Part shown: piece after piece, positions 1-10,006 of the stretch | Numbering within the stretch: the first letter of the stretch is position 1 | Layout of the letters: each line of letters opens with the position of its first letter | DNA from: Cymbidium sinense | Taxonomy: Eukaryota; Streptophyta; Magnoliopsida; Asparagales; Orchidaceae | Length of the DNA: 64,000 nt | Assembly: GCA_021442155.1 (NCBI GenBank) | Contig: CM038215.1 | Location: 9,076,976 to 9,140,975, forward strand | Direction: 5' to 3' | Translations under genes and position numbers: made by a program | The notes under the pieces: model-generated | Told to the model about the DNA's origin: nothing | The model's input: only the letters and a program-made list of their open reading frames with translations | Databases searched by the model: none

Positions 1-2480
1 CCTAAAAAAATACAAACTAAAATAAATCCAAAATAAACTAAACAAAATAAATAAATAAACTTAAACCTAAACATAAACTAAACCTAAACTAAATAAAAAA
101 ATAAAATAAACTAGGCTAAACCAAAACCTGGTTTTTAAAACCCCCAAACCTACCACCTACCCTAAACATGTACCACCCTGACTAGCCACCCTGGGCCTCC
201 ATTTGTAACCCTCAAACCCACCCTATGAAAAAATCATGGTAATACTGAGCCATGGGTTCTGTCCAGTCATGGCCCACCAGGCCCTGACCCCCACCTACCC
301 CAGACTCAGGCCCTGGGCCCTGGGCCCTGACCTAAACCCTGGGCCCAAACCCTGGGAAGGCTCTGGGCTGAACCCACTGGCCAGGCCCTGGGGCCAGCCA
401 GGCTCTAACCCTGGAATCTGAGCTCTAAACCTAGGCCCTGACCCTGGGCTAAAACCCTGGGCCCTGGGCCTTGTCTATGTGACCTTGATCACAGAGGCAT
501 GGCCTGGATGCTAACCACTGGGCCTGGGCCTGGCCTGAGACTAGAAACCTAGTCTTACTGACTGGAGTCACAGGCCAAAACCCTTGGCTCTGACCTGGGC
601 CAAACCTTAAACCTAGCCAAAAAAAAGCTCCCAAACTAAATAAACCTAAAATTTAAAATCTAAAAATCTAACATTAACCTACATAAACTAAAACCTAAAA
701 TAAAATATTAAACCTAAACTAAATAAAATGGTATAAACATAAACTAAAGCCAAAATAAACTAATTAAAATAAAATAAAATAAATAAAATAAAATAAAATA
801 AATACTAAATAAAACCTAAACCAAAAAATAAACATAAAATTAAAATAAAAATAAACCTAAATACTAAATAAAACTAAACCTCAAATAAATTAAATAAAAT
901 AAACTAAACCTAAAACTAATTAAATAAAAAAAACCTAAACCTAAAATAAAGTCACTAAACCTAAATAAATATAAATTAAATTAAAAATAAACCTAAACCT
1001 AAAAAAAAAAATAAAACCTAAAAAATAAAACCTAAACCTAAACCTAAAATAAAATGAAGCGAACATAAAATAAAATAAAAATAAAACAAAGCTAAACTAC
1101 AATCAATAAACCTAAATAAAAATTAAAATAAACTAAAATAAAAAAATAAACTAAATAAACTAAATACACCTAAGCCTAATGGTTCACTTACTTTTTTTAA
1201 AAAAAAAAACTGTAAACCCTAAACCATAAACCCTAAACCCTAAAACTAAACCCTGATCCCTGACTCAACCCTAAAATGACCCTACCAAACCCATAACCTG
1301 ACCTAAACTCTAACCCACAAACCTTCTCCTAAACCTAAACCATAAAACTATCAAAATCCCTATACTAAACTAGGCCACCAACTGATCACTAACTGAGCCT
1401 ACCCCAAACCCTGAACCACCTGGGCCCTAAACCTATAATACCAAACCACCCAGGCCTGCTAAACTGGGCCAACCTGACACTGACCTAAAACTAAACCAAA
1501 AAACTGACCCTAAAACCTAAACCTACAAACTAAATAAAACCTAAAAATAATAATAAATAAAAAATAAAATAATAAAATAAAATAAAACTTAAAATCTTGA
1601 CTTAAAAATAAAATTATATTAAAATTAAAATTAAAAAATGAAATGGACCGAATTAAACTTAAATAAAATAAAACTACATAAAATAAATATAATAAAATAA
1701 AAACTAAATAAAACCAATACCTAAAATAAATAAAAATAAAACTAAAAACTAAAATAAATAAATATACCTAAAATAATAATAAAATAAACCTAAACCTAAA
1801 CTAAAATAAAATAGACTAAGATAAATAAAATCTAAAGCTAAACTAATTAAAATAAATTAAACCAAAAATAAACATAAACTTAAACTAAAAAATTAAACCA
1901 AAAATTAAAACTCAAGAAACCTAAAACCTAAACCGAAAAAAATAAAATAAAAATGTAAATGTAAAATAAAAATAAAAAAATAAAAAAAAAATAAATTAAA
2001 TAAACCTAAAACTAATAAAACCTAAAAATAAACCTAAAATAAAATCTTAAACCAGAAAAAAAATAAAATAAAACCTAAACTAAACCAAAATGAAAAAAAA
2101 AAACCTAAAAATAAAATGAAAATAATACTCAACTAAAAATAACAAACCTATACCTAAAAATAAACTAAAATAAAAAAACCTAAACTAAATAAATAAACTT
2201 AAAATAAATAACCTAAACTAAATAAAATAAAATAAACTAAATAAACCTAATACTTAATTTTAAAAAAAAACCTAAACCCTAAACCTAAATCTATACCTAA
2301 ACCCTAAACCTAAACCCACAAACCCCAAACCCAACTCTAACCCAACCCTAAATCTAATCTCAAAAAGAATAAACCCTAAAACCCAACCCTAAACCCAAAA
2401 ACCCTAAACTCTAAGCATTAAAACTCTAAACCCTAAAGCCTAAATCCAAACCTAAACTAAACTATAAATAAACCAAAAAT
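1..2480. repeat. Degenerate CCCTAAA array with A-rich and GC-rich zones
   Basis: No gene is visible. The stretch is built from telomere-type words in zones: A-rich AAATAAA/CCTAAA at about 1-130, 613-1180 and 1511-2245; a GC-rich zone at 296-612; CCCTAAA-like heptamers at about 1206-1510 and 2270-2480. Boundary motifs related to GGTTTACTTAATTTAAAA occur near 1181 and, in reduced form, near 2250, each where an A-rich zone passes into CCCTAAA-like repeats. The short open frames inside are products of low-complexity sequence. Confidence 0.85.
296..612. repeat. GC-rich CCCTGGGCC zone in the array
   Basis: Dominated by CCCTGGG, GGCCCTGGG and CTGGGCC words, many of them palindromic (GGGCCC). It is flanked on both sides by AAATAAA/CCTAAA repeat. 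It keeps the CCCT core of the telomere heptamer but replaces AAA with GGG, so it may be a diverged telomeric variant or a systematic base-calling error. It holds no supportable gene. Confidence 0.75.
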
Positions 2481-2702
2481 TTGAGAAACTAAAGAAGGGT
2501 TGATTCGATCTGCTGCTTATGGAACTGTGTCTTGACAATAGAGATGATACTAGTTATCTAGGGTTTTTGATTTGCTCTATGCATGCTCATTTTTTATCTA
2601 TGTTGTCACTTGTATCTTTGAGAACTTGGTGTATTATTTAGTTGATGAAATAAAAAAAAAAAGAAATGTTGAATCTGAATTTGTTCTCTGTTAAAAAAAA
2701 AC
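2481..2702 (+). pseudogene. GRP fragment 1: stop-proximal codons and 3'UTR only
   Basis: Begins at the end of the glycine-rich RNA-binding protein frame (GAGAAACTAAAG) and continues through the same 3'UTR found in the other eight copies: TTATGGAACTGTGTCTTGAC, a GATTTGCTCTATGCATGCTC block, TTGATGAAATAAA, then TGTTGAATCTGAATTTGTTC and an A run. The glycine-rich codons are missing, so this copy is more 5'-truncated than the others. CCCTAAA-type repeats lie on both sides. Confidence 0.75.
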
Positions 2703-2890
2703 TAAAAACCTTAAACCATTAACTAACCACTAAACTAACCTAAACCCTAAACCCTCCTAAATTAAAAATAAAAATAAAATACCCTAACCCTAAATAAACC
2801 CTAAATAACCCTAAACCATAAACTAAACCATAAACCCTAAATTTTACCTATAAACCCATAAACCCTAAACCCTAAACCCTAAAATGATAA
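2703..2890. repeat. CCCTAAA-type interstitial telomeric repeat
   Basis: Runs of CCCTAAA with one-base variants (CCATAAA, CCTAAA) directly after the A run of GRP fragment 1, grading into TAA-rich satellite. Confidence 0.85.
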
Positions 2891-3653
2891 AAACTAACTA
2901 AAATGACTAATAAATAATAAATAACTACTAATAATAAATAAAATAAAAAACTATAAAACTAAACTAAAAATAAAACTAATAATGATAAAAACTAAATAAA
3001 CTAATAAACTATAATTATACATATGCAAAACCCCTAATAACTAAAATAAACTAAAATAAAACTTATAAAACTATGAAACTAAACTAATAAAAACTAAATA
3101 ATATAAAATAACTAAATAATAAACTAACATAACTAATTAATAATAATAATAAATATACTATAACTAAAACTAATAACTAAATAAACTAATAAAAATAAAA
3201 CTAAAAAAACTAACTAAATAACTAATTTAATAATAAAATAAAAATAACTAATAATTAAACTAAACTAATAATAAACTAATCATAACTAAACTAATAATAA
3301 ATAACTAAATAATAATAAATGAAATTAATAATAAAATTAAAAATAACTAATAAACTAAAACTAAATTAACTAATAATAACTAAACTAATAAACTAAATAA
3401 AAACTAATAACTAAAACTAATAAAAAAAAAAAAACTAAATAATAATAAAATAATTAAAAAGCTAAATAAAATAAATAAACTAATAATAAAACAAACCTAA
3501 TAAACTAACTAATTAATAATAATGAACTAATAAAATAACTAAACTAATAAACTAATAATAATAATAATAATAATAAACTAAACTAAAATAATAACTAAAA
3601 AAGACACTAAATAATAATAACTTAATAACATAAAACTAACTAAACTAAACTAA

Positions 3654-3692
<39 letters not shown>

Positions 3693-3898
3693 CTAAATAA
3701 TAAATAACTAAAACTAAACTAAACTAAACACTAAACTAACTAGACTAATAAATAATAATAAAATAAATAAAAACTAACTAATAAAACTAATAATAACTAA
3801 CTAATAATAATAAACTAATAATAACTAAACTAACTAAATAAATATCTAATAACTAAACTAACTAAAACTAATAAACTTATAATAATATTACTTAATAC

Positions 3899-3956
<58 letters not shown>

Positions 3957-5283
3957 CTTAAGTAAAGTAAAATAACTAAACTAAACTAATAACAAATAAA
4001 TAAAACTAATAATAACAAACTAAACTAAAGTAAAATAACTAATAATTAAACTAATTCAACTAATTATAATAACTCAATAACAACTAAAAAAAACTAATAA
4101 ACTAACAATAAAACTAAACTAAAACTAACAAATAACCAACTAATAAAACCTAATAAATTAATAAATAATAAACTAAAAACCTAATAATAATTAATAAAAA
4201 AACTAAATCTAATAATAAACAAAATAAAACTAATAATAAATAACAAATAATCTAAAACTAATAACTAATAAACTAAAAAAACTAATAAAACTAAACTAAT
4301 TAATAAATAAACCTAAACCCTAATAAATAATAAACATTAAAACTAAATTAATAATAATAACTAATAATAAATAATTAAATAACTAACTAAAATAAAACCT
4401 TAAACTTAAATTAATAAATAATAAAAACAAACTAATAAATAAACCTAATATTAATAAACTAAATAACTAACTAATAAATAATAATAAAAAATAAAACTAA
4501 AAAATTAATAATAACTAACTAATAATAAAATAATAACTAATAATAAAATACTAAACTAAACTAATAAAGCTAATAAATAAGATATTAATAATAATAATAA
4601 ACTAACTAACAATAACTAATAATAAAATTAATAATAATAATAATAATAATAATAACTAATAACTAACTACTAATAACTAATAAAAAAAAATAAAACTAAT
4701 AAAACTAACTAATAAATAACTAAATAACTAAAATAAAATAAACTAAATAAAATAAACTAAATAATAATAATAAAATAATAATAATTACATAAAATAATAA
4801 TAACAATAAAATAGAAAAAACTAAAATAAAATAATAATAAACCAACTAAAAACTAAACTAATAATAATAATAATAAACAATAAATAACTAATAATAATTA
4901 ACAAAACTAAACCATAAACTAAAACTAAAAAAAATATAATAAACTAATAAACCTAAACCCATACTAAACTAATAAAACTAAAGAAACTAATAAAATATAA
5001 CAAAACTAAACTAAATAAATAAGTAACTAATAAATAAAATTAATTAATAACTAATAAATAAACTAAAACAAACTAAACCCTAATAAACAAACTAACTAAA
5101 TAAACTAATAAACTAAACCTAAACCCCCCTATACTAACCTAAAATAATAATAACTAAAAAAACTAAACTAATAACCAAACTAGAACTAAACTAACTAAAC
5201 TAAACATAAAATTAATAATAAACTAATAATAACCTAAAACTAATAAAACCTAATAATAACTAATAAACACTAAACCTAAAACC
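2891..5283. repeat. TAA/CTAA-rich satellite, about 2.4 kb
   Basis: Almost pure A/T/C sequence composed of ACTAATAA, CTAAATAA and AATAATAA words. Near-perfect (TAA)n tracts occur at about 3655-3692 and 3898-3955. Guanine is nearly absent from the + strand for over 2 kb. It differs from the AAATAAA/CCTAAA zones elsewhere because the trinucleotide TAA is the main unit. No gene; stops saturate the forward frames. Confidence 0.85.
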
Positions 5284-6188
5284 TAAACCCTAAAACTAAA
5301 CAAAACCCTATTATTGAGTGATTTCAAGATCCCTCACATTCTTGGTGAGTTTTTGAGTGCTTTCTCTCTCGGATTCCTTATAGATTATCGGCCTTGGCCT
5401 CATCTCGACCTATTCTTATCAAGTAGCTGTGACTCATGGCGTCAAATTCTTCAAATCCAAGGGGTAAATCCCATGTGCCGATGGATCCCACTAGGGCATC
5501 AGATTTTTTGGGTAATCCTACTTATAAATTATTCTACTGTTACTAAATCTTTCAAAGAGGCTTTAGCTGGTAAGAATTCCTCCATCAAGACTCCTTTGAA
5601 TTTTCTTCATACAACTTTTAAAAGTACTCCGATAATTATGATTTCAGTTGACGATATTGAAAGATTAGCTGAGCCTTTTGCTTTTTCTTTGATTGGAAAG
5701 ATTTCATTTAAACGGCCAAAAAAGAAGATATTCTTTCTTTTTTTTCATAGCTTAAATTTATCTGGTTTTTTTTCTATTAGGTTGATTGACCAAGGCATGT
5801 TCTTATTAAACATTTTAGTGACCTTGATTATGAAAAATTTTTTTTCTAGGTGTTCTTACTATGTTTTTATTTGTCAAATGCGTATTATAAAGTGGACGCC
5901 TATGTTTTATGTTAATGAAGAGTCTCCTATTGTTCCCATTTGGTTTTCTATACCTAACTTGTGGATTGATCTATTTAATGATCAGATTCTTTTTAGTATT
6001 TGGTTGATTTTTTGTCAGCCTTTGCAAGTTGATCAAGCAACAGCTGCTTCTTCTAGACCATATGTTGTTAGAATTCTTATAGAGATTGATATTACTAAAA
6101 AATACCTGAAAGAAATTTGGTTGGGTTCAAAAACTATGATTATTTTTAAAAAGTTGGTTTTGAGAACTCTCCTATTTTTTTATAATAT

Positions 6189-6203
6189 TTGTAAGATTTA
6201 TGG
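6189..6203. repeat. Left target-site duplication of RTE remnant
   Basis: TTGTAAGATTTATGG, matching TTGTAAGATTCATGG at 6511-6525 with one mismatch. Both copies are part of the LINE A zinc-knuckle coding sequence. Confidence 0.85.
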
Positions 6204-6510
6204 ATGAGTGGTTTTACTCTAAGAGATAAATTGTGAAATGAGTATGTTCAGGAAAAAGTTGGAAAAGATTAGAGAGTCACCTTAGATGGTTTCTCCACAT
6301 AAATTAGGGTCAGATGTTAGAGTAGATGCATTAGATTTTGCTTTTGTTAAGAAAGGTAGAGGTAGACCTAAAAAGACTTGGTTAAGATGTATAAAAGATG
6401 ACCTTAATATACTTGAATTAAATGAGAATTTGACACATAATAGGACAGAATGGAGACGAAGGATTCATATAGCTGACCCCACTTAGTGGGATAAAGGCTT
6501 GTTGTTGTTA
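6204..6510 (+). mobile_element. 5'-truncated RTE-type LINE 3' end, inserted in LINE A ORF1
   Basis: An open frame at 6286-6486 has the C-terminal signature of plant RTE-clade reverse transcriptases: GRGRPKKTWLRCIKDDLN, then NRTEWRRRIHIADPT, a stop, and WDKGLLLLL in the trailing sequence. It ends in a short TTG-repeat tail (GCTTGTTGTTGTTA), typical of RTE 3' ends and unlike the poly(A) of the L1-type elements here. A 15-bp duplication (6189-6203 and 6511-6525, one mismatch) brackets it. Only the last 300 bp or so of the element was inserted. Same orientation as LINE A. Confidence 0.9.
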
Positions 6511-6525
6511 TTGTAAGATTCATGG
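6511..6525. repeat. Right target-site duplication of RTE remnant
   Basis: TTGTAAGATTCATGG; partner of the copy at 6189-6203. The LINE A reading frame resumes here with CKIHGHE. Confidence 0.85.
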
Positions 6526-7636
6526 CCATGAAATTTCTAAATGCTTTATTGCTCATCCCTCTCTTAGGAAGAAAATCACCAGTAAGAATTTAATTGTTGA
6601 AAAAATTGATGATCCTCTCAAGTTGGATAAAAGAAAATTTTCTTTTCAAAATTTTGATGTTTTGCAAAACCATATTTCTGAATCTTCTGAAAAAGTTTTA
6701 CCTATTAATGATTTGTTTAATGTAAAAGGTAATTTTGATGTTTTTAAAAAGGTTTTAACTAATAATCACGCTCTAAGTGTTTCTTTTGATGATTTTGCTA
6801 AAGGGAAGACTTTAGAGGCTATGGTTAATGATTCTAATGGTTTGGATGTTATGCATAAGTCCTTTCATGATGATGGTTAGAATATTATTGATGCTAACAC
6901 CATTTCTTCCAATCAATTGGATGTTGTTTTTCTTTCTTCTATGTCTACTTTAGATTATGGGAAAGAGACTATTTCTTTGCCTTCTTTGATTAAGAATGAT
7001 GGTGAAAAGAATGTTCTTATTTCTGATATTTTAACTTATAGTCCTGACAATCTTGTCAATATTGGTGATCCTTCTTTTAAAAAATAAGATTTAGATACTT
7101 AAGATAATTCTCTCATTATGAATAGTTCTATTTTGGTTCAAAATGATGGTTCTTTTATGGCTGGTAGTTATGTTCAGAATTTTGGTAATATGTTATGTGT
7201 TTTTAAGGGATTTGAATCTTATTTTAATTCCTTACATGAATATTATACTAAAAATCTAGATTATGCTTCTCTTGCTTCTTTTATGAATGAAGACAGGGAG
7301 GAAACTATTCAGATTTTGGTGGATGGTGAAAATATTGATAATTATCTTCTTAATAAAGCTATTTCTACTCCTTTCACTTCTAATTCTAAAATGCATACTA
7401 TTTCTAATTTTCCTTTATCTAAGGTTGTGGATGATTCTAAATGCTCTCCTTTGAAATTGATAGCTTTTGTTGATCCCCATGTTTTTTATAACAATATTGA
7501 TTCATTTTTGGATGTAGATTTTTTGGGGAAAGGGCATGGTTATAAAACTGTTTACAACAAGAAAAAGAAAAAAGTATTCAGATTTATGCCCCTCCTCACT
7601 TCCCTAGATACTCATTCAAAAGCTTCTTGGAAATAA

Positions 7637-8876
7637 TCTCTCCTGTCCCTAGGAGGTTTTTGCTTTTGGTTGGATTTTTCTCTGTTGGTTGAGCTTTTGC
7701 TGTTTGTTTTCTTGCTAGTTGGAGTATTGGCTTCTTGGCTAATTTTCCTCCTTCTGGCTTGGTGTTTATGGCTTCTTGTTTCTTGGGGTTTTTTTTGGGT
7801 GCCCTTTGAGTGGTTGGTTTTGTGATGGTGTCTTTATTTCTGTTGGCTTGCCTTTCTTTGGTTGGTGCTTTTGCTCTCTTTGTTGGTGGTAGGTTGGGCT
7901 TTTTTTCCTTAGCGTGTGGTTTGTCCATTGGTTGGCTATTTCTCTAGCTATTTCTTTTTGCTTTTGATGCCATCTTTTTTTTTCTATTGGTTGGTTTGGT
8001 TCTCTTGCTCTTTCCTGGGCTATTATTCTTGGGTGCTCTATTGTGTGGCTGCTCTATTGGCTATTTCCTTTCCTTTAGTTGGTGCTTTGGTGGGTTTGGA
8101 TTAGTGTTGTTGTGGGCTCTGTAGGCTTGGTGCCTTGGTGTCTTTGGATTGGTGTTGTTCTGGGCTCTGTTTGCTTTGTCTTTGAGGGATCATTTTTTTT
8201 GGGTTGTGAGCTTCTTTTCTCTCTCTTTTTTAATAGGTGTTCATATTTGGTTTTGTTGAGATTGCCTTATGTTAAGTTTTTCTTTGGCTAGGAGGCTATT
8301 ATGATAGGTTTGTATTTTTCTTTGGCTGGGATGGCTATGATGATATGATGGATTTTTTCCTTGATATTTTTCTCGTCGGGGACTTTTCCTATTTGTAACC
8401 CTTCTTTGAAGCTGGATGCACTTAGGATTTGATGCCCCACATTATTGTGATTATCCTTCTTTCCTCATATCTAAGCCTGAGTTTTTTTCTCTTTAAGTTT
8501 TGTAATCTCCTTTTGGCTGAGATTTCTTGTAGGTTGTAGGTTCTCTTTTTTAGTTGGTCTCTTCTTCTTCTTGGAGGGAGCTAGAGTTTTTCTGATGGTC
8601 TCTTTTTTCTTAGATGGCTGGAGTTGTCTTTAGTTGTAGGTTGCAGGTTTCTTTTTCTTATGGATCTTCGTCTCTTTGGAGGTTCTTTTGGAGCTCCATG
8701 GATTCTTCCCCTTTGTTGTCTTTTGCTTGGCTTTTTTAGTTTTGTCTTTGCTTTTTTTTTCTTTATTGCAATTCAATGTATTAGTTTAGGGACTAAACTC
8801 TTTAGGATTCTCCAGTAGCTCATTTGAGAACTAGTTTTGTTTTTTTTTTTTGTTCTTTTTTTTGAGCTTAGTCTAA
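7637..8876 (+). other. LINE A T/G-rich 3'UTR
   Basis: Begins after the ORF1 stop and is rich in TTGGTTGG, TTTCTTTG and TGGTGCTTTGG words. It resembles in composition the 3'UTRs of LINE C (49631-51787) and, on the minus strand, LINE B (19745-22674). Near its end come TTAGTTTAGGGACTAAACTC and AGGATTCTCC, then long T runs and TTAGTCTAAAAACCCTAAAC into the array. Short hydrophobic open frames (7916-8818) follow from the T-richness and are not called as genes. Confidence 0.65.
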
Positions 8877-9835
8877 AAACCCTAAACCCTAAACCCTAAA
8901 CCCTAAACTCTAAAAACCCTAAACCCTAAACCCTAACCCTAAACCCTCAAACCCTAAACCCTAAACCAAACCCTAAACCCTAAAACCTAAACTAAAACCT
9001 AAACCTAAACTAAATAAAACCTAAAAAAATAAATAAATAAAACCTAAACCTAAATAAAATAAAATAAAATGAAATAAACACTAAGAAACCTAAACCTATA
9101 ACTAAAAAATAAAATTAAATAATAAATAAAATAAACTAAAATAAAATAAATAAAACCTAAAACTAAAGTAAAAATAAAATTAACCTAAGAATAAAAAAAC
9201 ATAAATATAAAACCTAAACCCACAAACTAAACTAAAAAACTAAAATCTAAAATAAAAATAAAATAAATAAAATAAAATAAAACTAAAATAAAATAAATAA
9301 AATAAACCTAAACTAAAATAACAGTTAAACCTAAAATAAAACTAAAATGAAATAAAATAAAATAAACCTCTGGCTAAAAAATAAAACCTAAAATAAACTT
9401 AAAATAAAACCTAAACCTAAAAAAAAAAATAAAAAAATCTAAACCTAAAAATTAAAATAAAAACCAAAAATAAAAAAAAAATAACTTAACTAAAAAATAA
9501 ACCTAAACCTAAAAATTAAAATTAAACTAAAAACCCTAAACTAAAAATAAATAAACCTAAAATAAATAAACTAAACTAAATAAAAATAAAAATAAAAAAT
9601 AAACTTATATAAAATTAAAAATATTTTAAACTAAAATAAATAAATAAATAACTAAATAAACCTAAACCTACTGGTTTACTTAATTTAAAACAAAAAACAA
9701 AAAACCTAAACCCTAAATCCTAAACCACAGACCTGTAAACTAAAACCAAACTCAAACCCAATCTAAACCCTACCCTAAATCTAAACCCTAAAAACCCTAA
9801 ACCTTAACCCTAAAAGCATAATCCCACAAACCTAA
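8877..9835. repeat. CCCTAAA run, A-rich zone, boundary motif, CCCTAAA
   Basis: Opens with one of the cleanest telomere-type stretches in the window (8880-8990, up to four perfect CCCTAAA units in a row). It becomes AAATAAA/CCTAAA from about 9000 to 9660, shows the boundary motif GGTTTACTTAATTTAAAA at 9673-9690, and returns to CCCTAAA-like repeats to 9835. No gene. Confidence 0.85.
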
Positions 9836-10006
9836 AGGTTGAGCTTGTTTTAAGAAGGTGATCTTAAAAGTCTGAAGATGTTGTGAAATACAAAGTTGGT
9901 GCTGCCCATGTTGGTCTTGTTGCACCTATTGATGTTATGGTTCCTCAAAACACTAGTCTGGATCCTTACTTCTTTCCTCTAGCTTCTCCAACATCCCAGA
10001 TTAACC
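9836..10006 (+). pseudogene. Ribosomal protein P0 fragment (60S acidic stalk protein)
   Basis: In one frame from about 9872 the sequence reads [19 protein letters not shown], then [16 protein letters not shown], ending near SPTSQIN. This is the internal region of eukaryotic P0 that normally reads about GDLKE..VAKYKVGAPARVGLVAP and continues to LDP..TSFFQ..NIPTKI. The preceding bases (AAGAAGGTGATCTTAAAAG) fit the KKGDLK part one base out of frame. About 55 codons are present, without the rest of the gene, bounded abruptly by CCCTAAA repeats. P0 anchors the ribosomal stalk; this piece is a dead fragment. Its origin from mRNA or genomic DNA cannot be told from so short a piece. Confidence 0.85.

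Larger units (their letters stand above)
5436..7636 (+). pseudogene. LINE A ORF1 (DUF4283, CCHC zinc knuckle), broken
   Basis: The likely start is the ATG at 5436, which opens MASNSSNPRGKSHVPMDPTR and stops after about 36 codons. A frame change is then needed to enter DUF4283. That domain (roughly 5640-6130) shows ISVDDIERLAEPFAF, WTPMFYVNEESPIVPIWFS and GKPLQVDQATA-like FCQPLQVDQATAASSRPYV. The zinc knuckle is split by the RTE insertion and resumes at 6512 as CKIHGHEISKC; its first cysteine appears changed to tyrosine. From 6512 to 7636 one frame continues with only three in-frame stops, ending in a lysine-rich tail (NKKKKKVFRF). ORF1 proteins of this class bind nucleic acid in the LINE ribonucleoprotein. 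Not functional as it stands. Confidence 0.8.
5311..8876 (+). mobile_element. LINE A: plant L1-type element with ORF1 and 3'UTR but no ORF2
   Basis: A LINE embedded between CCCTAAA repeats. Order: 5'UTR (5311-5435), ORF1 with DUF4283 and CCHC knuckle (5436-7636), and a T/G-rich 3'UTR (7637-8876) that ends against CCCTAAA repeats. No endonuclease, reverse transcriptase or RNase H motif is present between ORF1 and the 3'UTR, unlike elements B-E. It is either an internally deleted copy or a non-autonomous ORF1-only form. An RTE-type remnant sits inside ORF1. The left junction is ACCCTA followed by LINE sequence. I see no clear target-site duplication, as expected in a repetitive target. Confidence 0.8.

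Noticed and set aside
236..634. Open frames on both strands (61 codons each) rich in Pro, Gly, Leu and Trp
   Set aside because: They lie in CCCTGGGCC repeat; the peptides are translations of the repeat and have no gene-like start context or domain.
8877..9000. A true chromosome end (active telomere)
   Set aside because: Perfect CCCTAAA runs are only a few units long, are interrupted by variants, and have LINEs and array on both sides. These are interstitial repeats.
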